Translations under genes and position numbers: made by a program
Shown: positions 49,342 to 57,790 of the stretch, piece after piece
Numbering within the stretch: position 1 is the first letter of the stretch
Layout: each line of letters begins with the position of its first letter
NCBI RefSeq assembly: GCF_016464385.1
Contig: NZ_JADMLH010000013.1
Span: forward strand, 124,001 to 188,000
Length of the DNA stretch: 64,000 nt
DNA from: Nucisporomicrobium flavum
Lineage (GTDB): Bacteria; Actinomycetota; Actinomycetes; Mycobacteriales; Micromonosporaceae
Direction: 5' to 3'
Notes under the pieces: model-generated
Databases searched by the model: none
What the model was told of the DNA's origin: nothing
Seen by the model: only the letters and a program-made list of their open reading frames with translations

Positions 49342-50877
49342 ATGGCTACCTCCAATTCACGCTGGTGGGCGCTCGCGGCGCTCTCCCTCAGCACCATCGC
49401 GATCGGGCTGGACAGCACCGTGCTGTCCGTGGCCCTGCCGACGCTCGCGGGAGACCTGCGGGCGACGACCGGTGACCTGCAGTGGTTCACCACCTCCTAC
49501 CTGCTCGTGCTCGCCGCCGCGCTGCTGCCCGCCGGGATGCTCGGCGACCGGTTCGGCCGCAAGCGGATGCTGCTCGGCGCCCTGGTCCTCTTCGGGGCGG
49601 CGTCGGCCGCGTGCTCGTACGCCACGACCTCCGGCCAGCTCGTCGCCGCCCGCGCCGTGCTCGGCCTCGGCGCGGCGGTGATCATGCCGCTCAGCTCCGC
49701 CGTGCTCACCGTGATCTTCGACCCTGAGGAGCGGGGCCGGGCGCTGACCGTCTGGGTCACCGCCAACACGCTGGGCATCCCGCTCGGCCCGCTGGTCGGC
49801 GGCTACCTGCTCGACCACTTCTGGTGGGGCTCGGTCTTCCTGATCAACGTGCCGCTGGTCATCGCCGGCGTCGTCGCGGTCGCGCTGTGGGTCCCCGAGT
49901 CGCACGGCGACCGCAAGCGGCGCTTCGACCCGCTCGGCGTGCTGCTGTCCGCCGGTGGGCTGGTGGCCGTCACGTACGGCGTGATCGAGGCCGGCGAACG
50001 CGACTGGACCGACGCCCGTGCCGTGCTCACCGCGGTGGCCGGGGTGGTGCTCCTGGTGATCTTCGGCTGGTGGCAGCGCCGCGCGCAGGCGCCGCTGGTC
50101 GACCTCGCGCTGTTCCGCTCGCGGGCCTTCACCTGGGGCGCGCTGCTCGCCACGGTCGCCAGCTTCGCGATGTTCGGCCTGCTGTTCGCGCTGCCGTTGT
50201 TCTTCCAGGAGATCGGCGGCAACGACGCGTTCGGCACGGGACTGCGGCTGCTGCCGGTCATCGGCGGGCTGATGGTCGGCGCGCGCATCGGCGGGAAGCT
50301 CGAGAACCGGCTCGGCGCCAAGGCCGTCGTGACGGCCGGGCTGCTGCTGATCTCCGGCGGCCTGCTGCTGGGTACGGCCACCGGCCCGGACTCGGGGTAC
50401 GGGTTCGTCGCGATCTGGATCACGCTCGCCGGCATCGGCCTCGGGCTCACCATGCCCCCGGCGATGAACGCCGCGCTGGGCGCACTGTCGCGCGAGCGCA
50501 GCGGGGTGGGCTCCGGGCTGATCCAGGCGATGCGCCAGGTCGGCAGCGCGATCGGGGTCGCGGTGCTCGGTACGGTGCTGAACTCCGCGTACCGCGACGG
50601 CGTCGACGGCTCGGCGCTGCCGGACACCGCCCGTGACAGCGTCTCGGCGGGGGTCGCGGTCGCCCGCCGCCTCGGCGACCCCGGGCTGCTGGACGTGGTG
50701 CGCTCGGCGTTCACCGACGGCATGGCCCTGACGATGCTGGTGGCCGCGGTGGTGGCAGTGTGTGGCGCCGTACTCTCGATGATCTTCCTGCCGGGCCGTC
50801 CGGCGCGGGCGGGCGACGCGCCGGACGTCCCCCGCACGCCGCTCTCGCCGCCGGCGGCGGCAGAATCGACGGTATGA
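49342..50877 (+). CDS. MFS drug-type exporter, DHA2 (14-helix) family
   Basis: 511 residues, about 14 membrane helices. Motifs are LDSTVLSVALPTLAGDL, GMLGDRFGRKRML (motif A) and GIPLGPLVGGYLL (motif C of exporters). Proton-driven drug or metabolite export. TACCCT at 49330-49335 ends 6 nt before the ATG, so the mRNA may be leaderless. The stop overlaps the tetR-type gene (ATGA at 50874-50877), so the repressor is made from the same mRNA. Confidence 0.93.
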   Translation: MATSNSRWWALAALSLSTIAIGLDSTVLSVALPTLAGDLRATTGDLQWFTTSYLLVLAAALLPAGMLGDRFGRKRMLLGALVLFGAASAACSYATTSGQLVAARAVLGLGAAVIMPLSSAVLTVIFDPEERGRALTVWVTANTLGIPLGPLVGGYLLDHFWWGSVFLINVPLVIAGVVAVALWVPESHGDRKRRFDPLGVLLSAGGLVAVTYGVIEAGERDWTDARAVLTAVAGVVLLVIFGWWQRRAQAPLVDLALFRSRAFTWGALLATVASFAMFGLLFALPLFFQEIGGNDAFGTGLRLLPVIGGLMVGARIGGKLENRLGAKAVVTAGLLLISGGLLLGTATGPDSGYGFVAIWITLAGIGLGLTMPPAMNAALGALSRERSGVGSGLIQAMRQVGSAIGVAVLGTVLNSAYRDGVDGSALPDTARDSVSAGVAVARRLGDPGLLDVVRSAFTDGMALTMLVAAVVAVCGAVLSMIFLPGRPARAGDAPDVPRTPLSPPAAAESTV

Positions 50878-51473
50878 CGCCGCCGGGACTGCGGGAACGC
50901 AAGAAAGCCAGAACGCGCGCCGCGATCCGCGAGCACGCGATGAGGCTCTTCGACGAGCAGGGGTACGCCGCCACGACGGTCGATCAGATCGCCGAGGCGG
51001 CGGACGTCTCGCAGAGCACGTTCTTCCGGTACTTCCCGACCAAGGAGGACGTGGTCCTCGCCGACGACCTCGACCCGCTGTTCGTGCAGGCGGTCCGCGA
51101 TCAGCCGGCCGACCTGCACCCGATCGAGGCGATCAAGCGCGGCATCCGGCAGGTCTTCGCCGCCGTCAGCGAGGAGCAGCGCCGGCAGGAGCGGCGGCGG
51201 CAGCGGCTGATCCAGTCGGTGCCCGAGCTGCGGGCCCGTTCGCTGCACCAGTACGCGGCCGCCGTCGACCTGCTCGCCACGGTGGTGGCGGAGCGGGCCG
51301 GCGTGCCGGCCGACGACTTCCCGGCCCGGGTGCTGGCCGGCGCGGTGATCGGATCGCTGCTCGCGACGCTGCCGCGCGGTGTCGACGAGCCCGCCCTGGA
51401 CCACGACGAGTTCTCCTCCATGGAGCGCGCCCTCGACCTGCTGCGGGCCGGTCTGCCGCTGGGCCGGCGTTAG
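50874..51473 (+). CDS. TetR-family regulator coupled to the MFS exporter
   Basis: 199 residues. HTH region TRAAIREHAMRLFDEQGYAATTVDQIAEAADVSQSTFFRYFPTKEDVV lies at the N-terminus. The C-terminal half is a helical ligand domain with an unusual charged stretch (EEQRRQERRRQRL). The ATG overlaps the exporter stop. Its stop overlaps that of the next, convergent tetR-type gene by 4 bp. Probably represses its own operon. Confidence 0.92.
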   Translation: MTPPGLRERKKARTRAAIREHAMRLFDEQGYAATTVDQIAEAADVSQSTFFRYFPTKEDVVLADDLDPLFVQAVRDQPADLHPIEAIKRGIRQVFAAVSEEQRRQERRRQRLIQSVPELRARSLHQYAAAVDLLATVVAERAGVPADDFPARVLAGAVIGSLLATLPRGVDEPALDHDEFSSMERALDLLRAGLPLGRR

Positions 51474-52162
51474 GGGCTGTCCGGGCCGTCCCCGGTGGTC
51501 CCGGGGATCAGGCGGGCGAGGCCGTCGAGGATGAGGTCGAGCCCGAAGCGGAACTCGTCGGGGAAGCTGAACCCCGTCCTCGCCAGCTCGGTGACCACCT
51601 CGGCGAGGAACGGGTACTCCTCCATCTCCGACGGGCCCCGGTGCGCGACGGCATTGCGGCGCCGGGCCGCCTCGGCGGGGATGTCGCCCGCGAGCGTCTT
51701 CTCCTGCAGGGCGAACCCGTACACGTAGGCGTCCATCAGGTTGGACGCGTGCACGGCAGCGCGGAACGAGAAACCCGCGTCGCGGCGCAGGCAAGCGAGC
51801 ACGGCGTTGTGGTGCCGCAGGTTGGCCGGCCCGGGCGTGCCCGTCTCCATCCGGCCGACCGCCCACGGGTGCCGCAGCAGGGCGTCGCGCATCGATGAGG
51901 CGCGCGTGTGCAGCGCGGCGCGCCAGCCCTCGCCGGCCGGGATCGCGACCTCGGCGAAGACCAGGTCGATCATGCCGTCGAGCAGGTCGTGCTTGTCCGT
52001 GACGTGCTTGTAGAGCGCCATCGGCACCACGCCCAGCCGGTCGGCCAGCCGCCGCATCGTGAGCCCGTCGAAGCCGCCCGCGTCGGCGACCTCGACGGCG
52101 GCCGCCAGCACCCGGGCACGGTTCAGCCGTTCGCGGCTCGTGGTCGCAGGGCTCGTGGGCAC
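51470..52162 (-). CDS. TetR-family regulator with TetR_C-type ligand domain
   Basis: 230 residues. HTH: RVLAAAVEVADAGGFDGLTMRRLADRLGVVPMALYKHVTDKHDLLDGM. The C-terminal domain has the DALLRHPWAVGRM and FGLDLILDGLARL segments found in the TetR class C-domain. GTG start at 52162. The nearest divergent gene is the membrane protein at 52243, a likely target. Confidence 0.92.
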   Translation of the reverse strand: MPTSPATTSRERLNRARVLAAAVEVADAGGFDGLTMRRLADRLGVVPMALYKHVTDKHDLLDGMIDLVFAEVAIPAGEGWRAALHTRASSMRDALLRHPWAVGRMETGTPGPANLRHHNAVLACLRRDAGFSFRAAVHASNLMDAYVYGFALQEKTLAGDIPAEAARRRNAVAHRGPSEMEEYPFLAEVVTELARTGFSFPDEFRFGLDLILDGLARLIPGTTGDGPDSP

Positions 52163-52242
52163 CTACGCTGCTGCGCGCCGCCGGCATCTGCGCCGCGATC
52201 GCCGGACTGCTCTTCGTCGGTGTCCAGGTCGGCCACCCACCC

Positions 52243-52782
52243 ATGGGCCTCGCAGCGGTGACCACCACCGACTGGGTGGTCCGCAGCACGGCGAAGGCGG
52301 TCATGGCCGCGCTCGCGCTCGCCGGGATCACCGGCATGTACCTGCGCCAGGTCCGCCAGGCGGGCATTCTCGGCCTGGCGGGCTATGCGGTGTTCGCGGC
52401 CGGCTACCTGCTCATGCTGGGCATCGAGATCGTCGCGGCGACCGTTCTCCCGTCGCTGGCGGACACCGCGCCGGACTACGTCGCGGACGTGCTCGCCGTG
52501 GCCTTCGGCGGCACCGCCGTCCACGGCATCGGGGCTCTGCAGACGGTCATCGTGCTCGGTTCCATCGGCTATCTCGCGGGCGGCTGCGTCTTCGGTGTCG
52601 CGCTGTTCCGGGCTCGCGTCCTCGCCCGGTGGGCCGCGGCGCTGCTGGCGGCGGGCACCGTCGCCACGCTCGCGCTCGCCGTGCTGCCGGAGTCGTTCAA
52701 CCGGCCGCTGGCCGTCCCGACCGGGGTGGCCCTGATCGGCCTGGGCGTCTCGCTCTGGAACGACCAGCGCGCCACCGCCTAG
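52243..52782 (+). CDS. Integral membrane protein, possibly 5' truncated
   Basis: 179 residues from the first available ATG, with four to five membrane helices (for example AVMAALALAGITGMYLRQV). The reading frame continues upstream with what looks like a first helix, LLRAAGICAAIAGLLFVGVQ, but there is no ATG, GTG or TTG before it; a CTG at 52168 or 52171 is the only candidate. The gene either uses CTG or has lost its start. Family unrecognised beyond short actinobacterial membrane proteins. Confidence 0.65.
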   Translation: MGLAAVTTTDWVVRSTAKAVMAALALAGITGMYLRQVRQAGILGLAGYAVFAAGYLLMLGIEIVAATVLPSLADTAPDYVADVLAVAFGGTAVHGIGALQTVIVLGSIGYLAGGCVFGVALFRARVLARWAAALLAAGTVATLALAVLPESFNRPLAVPTGVALIGLGVSLWNDQRATA

Positions 52783-52784
52783 GG

Positions 52785-53351
52785 TCACCCCTGGCTCAGG
52801 GCGTCTTTCGCCGCGGCCAGGACGCGGTCGGACAGCGGCGTGCCGCTGGTCGCGCGGGCGATGAGCAGCGCGCCGACCATCGTGGCGACGGCGGCCAGGT
52901 CCTGGTCGCCGTCCGCGCCGGCCATCCACCGGGCGAATTCCTCGACGCCGTGCGCGTACGGCTCCCGGGCCGCGCCGTCCTCGCGCGCCACGTCGGGACC
53001 GAGTCCGGTGACCGGGCAGCCGTTCCCCGCGTCGTCGCGGTGCCCGGCCGACAGGTAGCCGGCGACGAACTCGCGCCGGGCCGCGTCGTGATCGCCGGCG
53101 TGCCGCTCGTCGAGGTCCGTCAGCCGGGCGCCGAGGTCGCCGAACGCGCGGCCGGTCGCCTCGGCCACGAGCGCCTCCTTCGACGGGAACTGCTTGTAGA
53201 AGCCGCCGTGGGTCAGCCCCGCCTCGGCCATGAGGTCGCTGACGCTGACGCCGCCGACCCCGCGTTCGCGGAAGAGCCGGGCCGCCGTACGGACAACCCG
53301 GTCGCGGTTCTCCCGGGCCTGAGCCTGCGATGCACGTGCCATGCCGGCCAT
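52785..53351 (-). CDS. TetR-family regulator divergent from an SDR gene
   Basis: 188 residues. HTH: RVVRTAARLFRERGVGGVSVSDLMAEAGLTHGGFYKQFPSKEALV. The C-terminal domain has the GCPVTGLGPDV motif of the group that senses electrophiles or quinones through Cys. Two ATGs, 53351 and 53342, are possible. A 14-bp palindrome just upstream is its likely operator. Confidence 0.92.
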   Translation of the reverse strand: MAGMARASQAQARENRDRVVRTAARLFRERGVGGVSVSDLMAEAGLTHGGFYKQFPSKEALVAEATGRAFGDLGARLTDLDERHAGDHDAARREFVAGYLSAGHRDDAGNGCPVTGLGPDVAREDGAAREPYAHGVEEFARWMAGADGDQDLAAVATMVGALLIARATSGTPLSDRVLAAAKDALSQG

Positions 53352-53354
53352 TGT

Positions 53355-53368
53355 ATGACGCTCGTCAT
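53355..53368. promoter_or_regulatory. Operator-like palindrome ATGACG-CT-CGTCAT
   Basis: Perfect 6-bp inverted arms with a 2-bp centre. It begins 4 bp from the tetR-type ATG and overlaps the probable -10 (TTAGAT, 53372-53367) of that gene. A -35-like TTCGAC at 53395-53390 gives a 17-bp spacer. Confidence 0.75.
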
Positions 53369-53374
53369 CTAACC

Positions 53375-53403
53375 TTGGAGGCTATAGATGTCGAACGTAA
53401 TCT
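53375..53403 (+). promoter_or_regulatory. Promoter of the SDR gene, leaderless type
   Basis: TTGGAG (53375-53380), a 17-bp spacer and TAATCT (53398-53403). Six bases then lead to the ATG at 53410, so transcription may begin at the start codon. It lies beside the palindrome at 53355-53368. Confidence 0.65.
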
Positions 53404-53409
53404 AAACGC

Positions 53410-54093
53410 ATGGACATCGAGAACTCCGTCGCCGTCGTCACCGGCGCCAACCGCGGCCTCGGCCGTCACTTCGCCGCCCAGCTCGTCGAACGGGGCGCCA
53501 AGGTCTACGCCGCGGCGCGCCGCCCCGAGACCATCGACCTGCCCGGCGTCATCCGCCTGCCGCTGGACATCACGGACCCGGCCGCCGTCGCGCGCGCCGC
53601 CGAGATCGCCGGGGACGCCACGTTCCTCGTCAACAACGCCGGTACGAGCACGGGCGCCGCCCTCATCGGCGGTGACCTCGACGCGATCCGGCTGGAGATG
53701 GACACCCACTTCTTCGGGACGCTGGCCATGACGCGCGCCTTCGCCCCGGTCCTCGAGCGCAACGGCGGCGGGGCCGTCCTCAACGTGCTGTCCGTGCTGT
53801 CGTGGTACCACCCGGGCCGGGTCGGCGGCTATGTCGCCGCGAAGGCTGCCGAATGGGCGCTGACCGACGCGGTCCGCGAGGAGCTGGCCCCCCGCGGTAT
53901 CCACGTCGCCGCGCTGCACGTGGGCTACATGGACACCGACATGGCCGTCCACGTGCCGGCGGAGCAGAAGGTGGACCCGGCCGTGGTCGCGGCCCTGGCC
54001 CTGGACGAGGTGGCCGCCGGCCGGCCGGAGATCCTCGCCGACGAGCTCACCCGCAGCGTGAAGCGGGGGCTGGCGACGGCGCTGCAGGGCTGA
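53410..54093 (+). CDS. Short-chain dehydrogenase/reductase
   Basis: 227 residues with GANRGLGRHFA (NAD(P) binding), NNAGT, catalytic Ser in VLSVLSWYHP, and YVAAK (Tyr and Lys). A complete classical SDR. Likely repressed by the divergent TetR-type protein and induced by a reactive carbonyl or quinone; the trigger is inference. Confidence 0.93.
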   Translation: MDIENSVAVVTGANRGLGRHFAAQLVERGAKVYAAARRPETIDLPGVIRLPLDITDPAAVARAAEIAGDATFLVNNAGTSTGAALIGGDLDAIRLEMDTHFFGTLAMTRAFAPVLERNGGGAVLNVLSVLSWYHPGRVGGYVAAKAAEWALTDAVREELAPRGIHVAALHVGYMDTDMAVHVPAEQKVDPAVVAALALDEVAAGRPEILADELTRSVKRGLATALQG

Positions 54094-54137
54094 TCGGCGC
54101 GGGATTGGTTTTCCCACGATCGGGGTACGGCTCGCCC

Positions 54138-55691
54138 ATGATTGCGCACGCCGCTCCCTCGCTGGCCGCGGAGGCGATCACCTCCGCCGGTACCGGCCAA
54201 CTCGTCCTCGCCGCCGTGCTGGGCATCGCGGCCGTCATTCTGCTCATCGCCTGGGCGAAATGGCATCCCTTCCTGGCCCTCGTCGTCGGGGCGGCCGTGC
54301 TCGGGATCGTCGCCGGGGTCGCGCCGGCCGACACCGTCACCTCGTTCACCAAGGGCGTCGGCAGTACGGCCGGCAGCGTCGGCCTGCTCATCGCCCTCGG
54401 CTCCATGATCGGCGCGCTGCTGGCGGAGTCCGGCGGCGCGGACGGCATCGTCGCCACGATCGTGCGCAAGTTCTCCGGGTCGGCGCTGCCGTGGGCGATG
54501 GCGGGCGTCGCCGCGCTCATCGGCCTGCCGCTGTTCTTCGAGGTCGGCGTCGTGCTGCTGGTGCCGATCGTGCTGCTGGTCGCGCAGCGTACGGACGTAC
54601 CCCTGCTGAAGATCGGCATCCCGGCGCTGGCGGGGCTGTCGGTGCTGCACGGCCTGGTCCCGCCGCACCCGGGCCCGCTGGTGGCGATCGCGAACCTCAA
54701 CGCCGACCTGGGCCTGACCCTGGCGTTCGGGCTGATCTGCGCGATCCCCACGGTGATCATCGCGGGCCCGGTCTTCGGGAACTTCATCGCCAAGCGGGTG
54801 CCCGTCGCCGTGCCGGGCCGGGCGCTGGTGGGCGCCGGGGCCCCGGCGGCCGACCGGGTGGGTTCCGGCCCGGCCGGAGATCGTCGCGGTTCCGGCCCCG
54901 AGGGCGACCGTCCCGCCTCGGGCCCGGCCGGCGGTCAGGACTTCGTGGACCGCGACGACCTGGCCAACGCGGGCACCCGCGAGCCGGACGAGGCGGTCGA
55001 CGGCAGCCTGCCGGCCCGGCGGCGCAACCCGGGCTTCTGGCCCGCCGTGCTGACCGTGCTGCTGCCCATCGTGCTGATGCTGCTGCGGGCGATCGCCGAG
55101 CTGACCCTCGACAAGGGCAACGGCGTGCGGAGCGCCTTCGAGGTGCTGGGCGACCCGGTCGTGGCCCTGCTGCTCGGGGTGCTGCTGGCGATGTGGACGC
55201 TGGGCAAGCGGGCCGGCTTCGACCGGGCGCAGACCTCGTCGGTGCTCGGCGGGGCGCTGCCGCCGATCGCGGGCATCCTGCTGATCGTCGCGGCGGGTGG
55301 CGGCTTCAAGCAGGTGCTCGTCGACGCGGGCGTCGGCAACGTCGTGGCCGACGCCGCGAAGGACGCGAACATCTCGGCGCTGGTGCTGGGCTTCCTCGCG
55401 GCGGTCGGCATCCGGATCGCCACCGGTTCGGCCACGGTCGCCACGATCACCGCCGCGGGCATCGTCGCGCCGCTGGCCGCCACCCTCGACAAGCCCGAGG
55501 TGTCGCTGCTGGCGCTCGCGATCGGCGCCGGGTCGCTGTTCTTCTCGCACGTCAACGACGCCGGGTTCTGGCTCGTCAAGGAGTACTTCGGGATGACCGT
55601 CGGGCAGACCATCAAGACGTGGTCGGTGATGGAGACGATCATCTCGGTGGTCGGCTTCGGCTGCGTGATGATCCTCGACATCTTCGTCTGA
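54138..55691 (+). CDS. GntP-family gluconate:proton symporter with an inserted hydrophilic linker
   Basis: 517 residues with about twelve membrane helices. Family segments are IGLPLFFEVGVVLLVP, GLVPPHPGPLVAIANLNADLG and SATVATITAAGIVAPL. Takes up gluconate or a related hydroxy acid. Residues about 228-300, in a cytoplasmic loop, are a hydrophilic stretch that includes a three-fold GSGPAGDR-like repeat (242-266). I recall typical GntP members of about 450 residues, so this linker explains the extra length. The start is ATG at 54138. No gluconate kinase is adjacent. Confidence 0.9.
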   Translation: MIAHAAPSLAAEAITSAGTGQLVLAAVLGIAAVILLIAWAKWHPFLALVVGAAVLGIVAGVAPADTVTSFTKGVGSTAGSVGLLIALGSMIGALLAESGGADGIVATIVRKFSGSALPWAMAGVAALIGLPLFFEVGVVLLVPIVLLVAQRTDVPLLKIGIPALAGLSVLHGLVPPHPGPLVAIANLNADLGLTLAFGLICAIPTVIIAGPVFGNFIAKRVPVAVPGRALVGAGAPAADRVGSGPAGDRRGSGPEGDRPASGPAGGQDFVDRDDLANAGTREPDEAVDGSLPARRRNPGFWPAVLTVLLPIVLMLLRAIAELTLDKGNGVRSAFEVLGDPVVALLLGVLLAMWTLGKRAGFDRAQTSSVLGGALPPIAGILLIVAAGGGFKQVLVDAGVGNVVADAAKDANISALVLGFLAAVGIRIATGSATVATITAAGIVAPLAATLDKPEVSLLALAIGAGSLFFSHVNDAGFWLVKEYFGMTVGQTIKTWSVMETIISVVGFGCVMILDIFV

Positions 55692-55716
55692 CGGGCAGCC
55701 TTCGGTCCGCTTGCGG

Positions 55717-55751
55717 GCGGCCGGGCCCGTCGTGGTGACGGGCCCGGCCGC
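55717..55751. terminator. Bidirectional terminator between GntP and LLM genes
   Basis: A perfect 15-bp stem (GCGGCCGGGCCCGTC at 55717-55731, complement at 55737-55751) with a 5-base loop. It sits between the convergent stop codons at 55691 and 55762. Confidence 0.85.
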
Positions 55752-55761
55752 GTGCCGTGGG

Positions 55762-56544
55762 TCAGGCGTTCTGCTCGTCGCGCCAGGCCAGCCAGTCGCG
55801 CAGCGGGCCCAGGTCCGGCTTCGGGCCGCCGGCGCCGACGGTGAACAGCGAGACGCCCTGCTCGCGCAGCGCCGTGGCGGCCGCCACGCCGCCCTCGGCC
55901 GACAGGCCACCGGAGACCTCGATCTCCGAGAAGTCGCGGCCCACGTCGGCGCAGTGCTGCCGGAGCACGCCCAGCTTGTGCGCGACCGTCGCGGCGTCGC
56001 CGAAGCTGTGCCAGATGTCGGCGTGCTTGGCCACCAGGCGCAGCGTCTTCTTCTCGCCGCCGCCGCCGATCAGCACCGGGATCTTGCGGGTCGGCGGCGG
56101 GTTCAGCTTGCCGAGCCGCGCCTCGATCCGGGGGAGGGCGTCGGCGAGGTCGTTCAGGCGGCCGCCGGCGGTGCCGAACTCGTAGCCGTACTCCTGGTAG
56201 TCCTTCTCGAACCACCCGGAGCCGATGCCCAGGATCAGCCGGCCGTCGCTGATGTGGTCGACCGTACGCGCCATGTCGGCGAGCAGGTCGGGGTTGCGGT
56301 AGCTGTTGCAGGTCACGAGCGCGCCGATCTCGACCCGCGACGTGGCTTCCGCCCACGCGCCGAGCATCGTCCAGCATTCGAAGTGCAGGCCGTCGGGGTC
56401 GCCGTACAGCGGGTAGAAGTGGTCCCAGTTGAACAGGACGTCGACGCCGAGTTCCTCCGCCTCGGCGGCCGTACGCCGGATCGTGGAGTAGTCCGCGTGC
56501 TGAGGCTGCAGCTGCAGCCCGATCCTCACAGGCCTGGTCGTCAT
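55762..56544 (-). CDS. LLM-class F420-dependent oxidoreductase
   Basis: 260 residues, luciferase-like TIM barrel. It starts VRIGLQLQPQHADYSTIRRTAAEAEELGVD. It also has VDHISDGRLILGIGSGWFEKDYQEYG and PVLIGGGGEKKTLRLVAKHADIW, the pattern of actinobacterial F420-dependent members. Uses reduced deazaflavin F420 to reduce an unknown substrate. ATG at 56544. Confidence 0.92.
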   Translation of the reverse strand: MTTRPVRIGLQLQPQHADYSTIRRTAAEAEELGVDVLFNWDHFYPLYGDPDGLHFECWTMLGAWAEATSRVEIGALVTCNSYRNPDLLADMARTVDHISDGRLILGIGSGWFEKDYQEYGYEFGTAGGRLNDLADALPRIEARLGKLNPPPTRKIPVLIGGGGEKKTLRLVAKHADIWHSFGDAATVAHKLGVLRQHCADVGRDFSEIEVSGGLSAEGGVAAATALREQGVSLFTVGAGGPKPDLGPLRDWLAWRDEQNA

Positions 56545-56655
56545 GGTCGTCAAGCCTAGGCCGCGCCGCGCGGCACGCCGGGGACGTGACCGGATGTGAT
56601 GTTCGGCTCGTACGTTTCTCAAGGTCATCACAGGTACGCCCCGGACAATGTCACC

Positions 56656-57636
56656 ATGCGTAGACGGACACTGCTGCTCGGGCTGGCCGGCGCCGCCGGG
56701 GCCGGGAGCCTCGCGGCGTGCACCGCCGACACGGGTACCGGCGTCGGGATGGCGGGGGCGACCAGCGCCTCCGCGTCGGCCGCGCCCATCCTCGCCTCGA
56801 CGACGGCCTCCTCGCTCGCGCCGCAGTCGATCACCGCCCGGTACGCGCCACCGGCCGGCAGCGCCCCCGCACAGGCGTACGCCGTGGGCAATCGCGTGCT
56901 GGAGTTCAGCCGGGACGGGCGGGCGCTGCCGACCACGGTCTGGTATCCCGCCACGAGCACCGCCACCGACGCCCCCGCGGCCACCGGGCGGTTCCCGCTC
57001 GTGCTGTTCAGCCACGGCCTCACCGCCCAGCCGGGTGACTACGCGGCGATGCTGACCCGCTGGGCTGAGGCGGGGTTCGTGGCGGCCGGGCCGACGTACC
57101 CGAACACGTCGTACGGCGCCGCGGACCTCGATCCGCTCGACATCGTCAACCAGCCCGCGGACGCCTCCCACGTCATCGACCAGCTGCTGGCGGCCGGTGG
57201 CCCGCTGAGCGTGGTCATCGACCCGGACCGGCTCGCCGCGGCCGGTCACTCGGCGGGCGGCATCACCACCGCGGGCCTGTTCAGCGCCCGCCGTGACGAG
57301 CGGCTGAAGGCGGGGGTCGTGCTGGCCGGCACCGACTTCCAGGGCACGCCGTTCACCGGGCCGCCGGCGGCGATGCTGTTCGTGCACGGCCGCGAGGACG
57401 ACACGGTGACGTACCGGGCCGGGCATGCCGTCTTCGCGGCGGTGCCCTGGTCGCGGGCGATGCTGTCGATCACCGAGGGCGGCCACGTCACGACGGGCGC
57501 CGACTTCGAGGCCACCACCGCCACGTCGACGGAGTTCCTGCGCTGGGCCCTGTACGGCGACGCCGCGGCTCGCTCGCGCGTCCCTCAGGCAGCCGCCAGC
57601 GGCGGGGTCGCCACCCTCGAAGATCAGCTTGTGTGA
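56656..57636 (+). CDS. Lipoprotein alpha/beta hydrolase (dienelactone-hydrolase/PAF-acetylhydrolase-like)
   Basis: 326 residues. It begins MRRRTLLLGLAGAAGAGSLAAC, a twin-arginine-like signal with lipobox LAAC. A Thr/Ser/Ala-rich spacer follows, then a hydrolase domain with oxyanion region LFSHGLTAQPGDY, elbow GHSAGG, Asp in GREDDTV and His in EGGHVTTG. Probably anchored to the outer face of the membrane; substrate unknown. Confidence 0.88.
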   Translation: MRRRTLLLGLAGAAGAGSLAACTADTGTGVGMAGATSASASAAPILASTTASSLAPQSITARYAPPAGSAPAQAYAVGNRVLEFSRDGRALPTTVWYPATSTATDAPAATGRFPLVLFSHGLTAQPGDYAAMLTRWAEAGFVAAGPTYPNTSYGAADLDPLDIVNQPADASHVIDQLLAAGGPLSVVIDPDRLAAAGHSAGGITTAGLFSARRDERLKAGVVLAGTDFQGTPFTGPPAAMLFVHGREDDTVTYRAGHAVFAAVPWSRAMLSITEGGHVTTGADFEATTATSTEFLRWALYGDAAARSRVPQAAASGGVATLEDQLV

Positions 57637-57790
57637 CGTAATCCACTGGCCCCGGGAGCGTGACGCGGACCGCGTCGTTGGGTAAAGGGGAGCCGCCGCC
57701 GGGCTGATCCCCTGGCTGTTCAGGGCGCCCGGACGGCGGGCGCGGTCGACACGAACGAGGCAACCCCTCGAGAGGTGGTGCTGGATCTCC

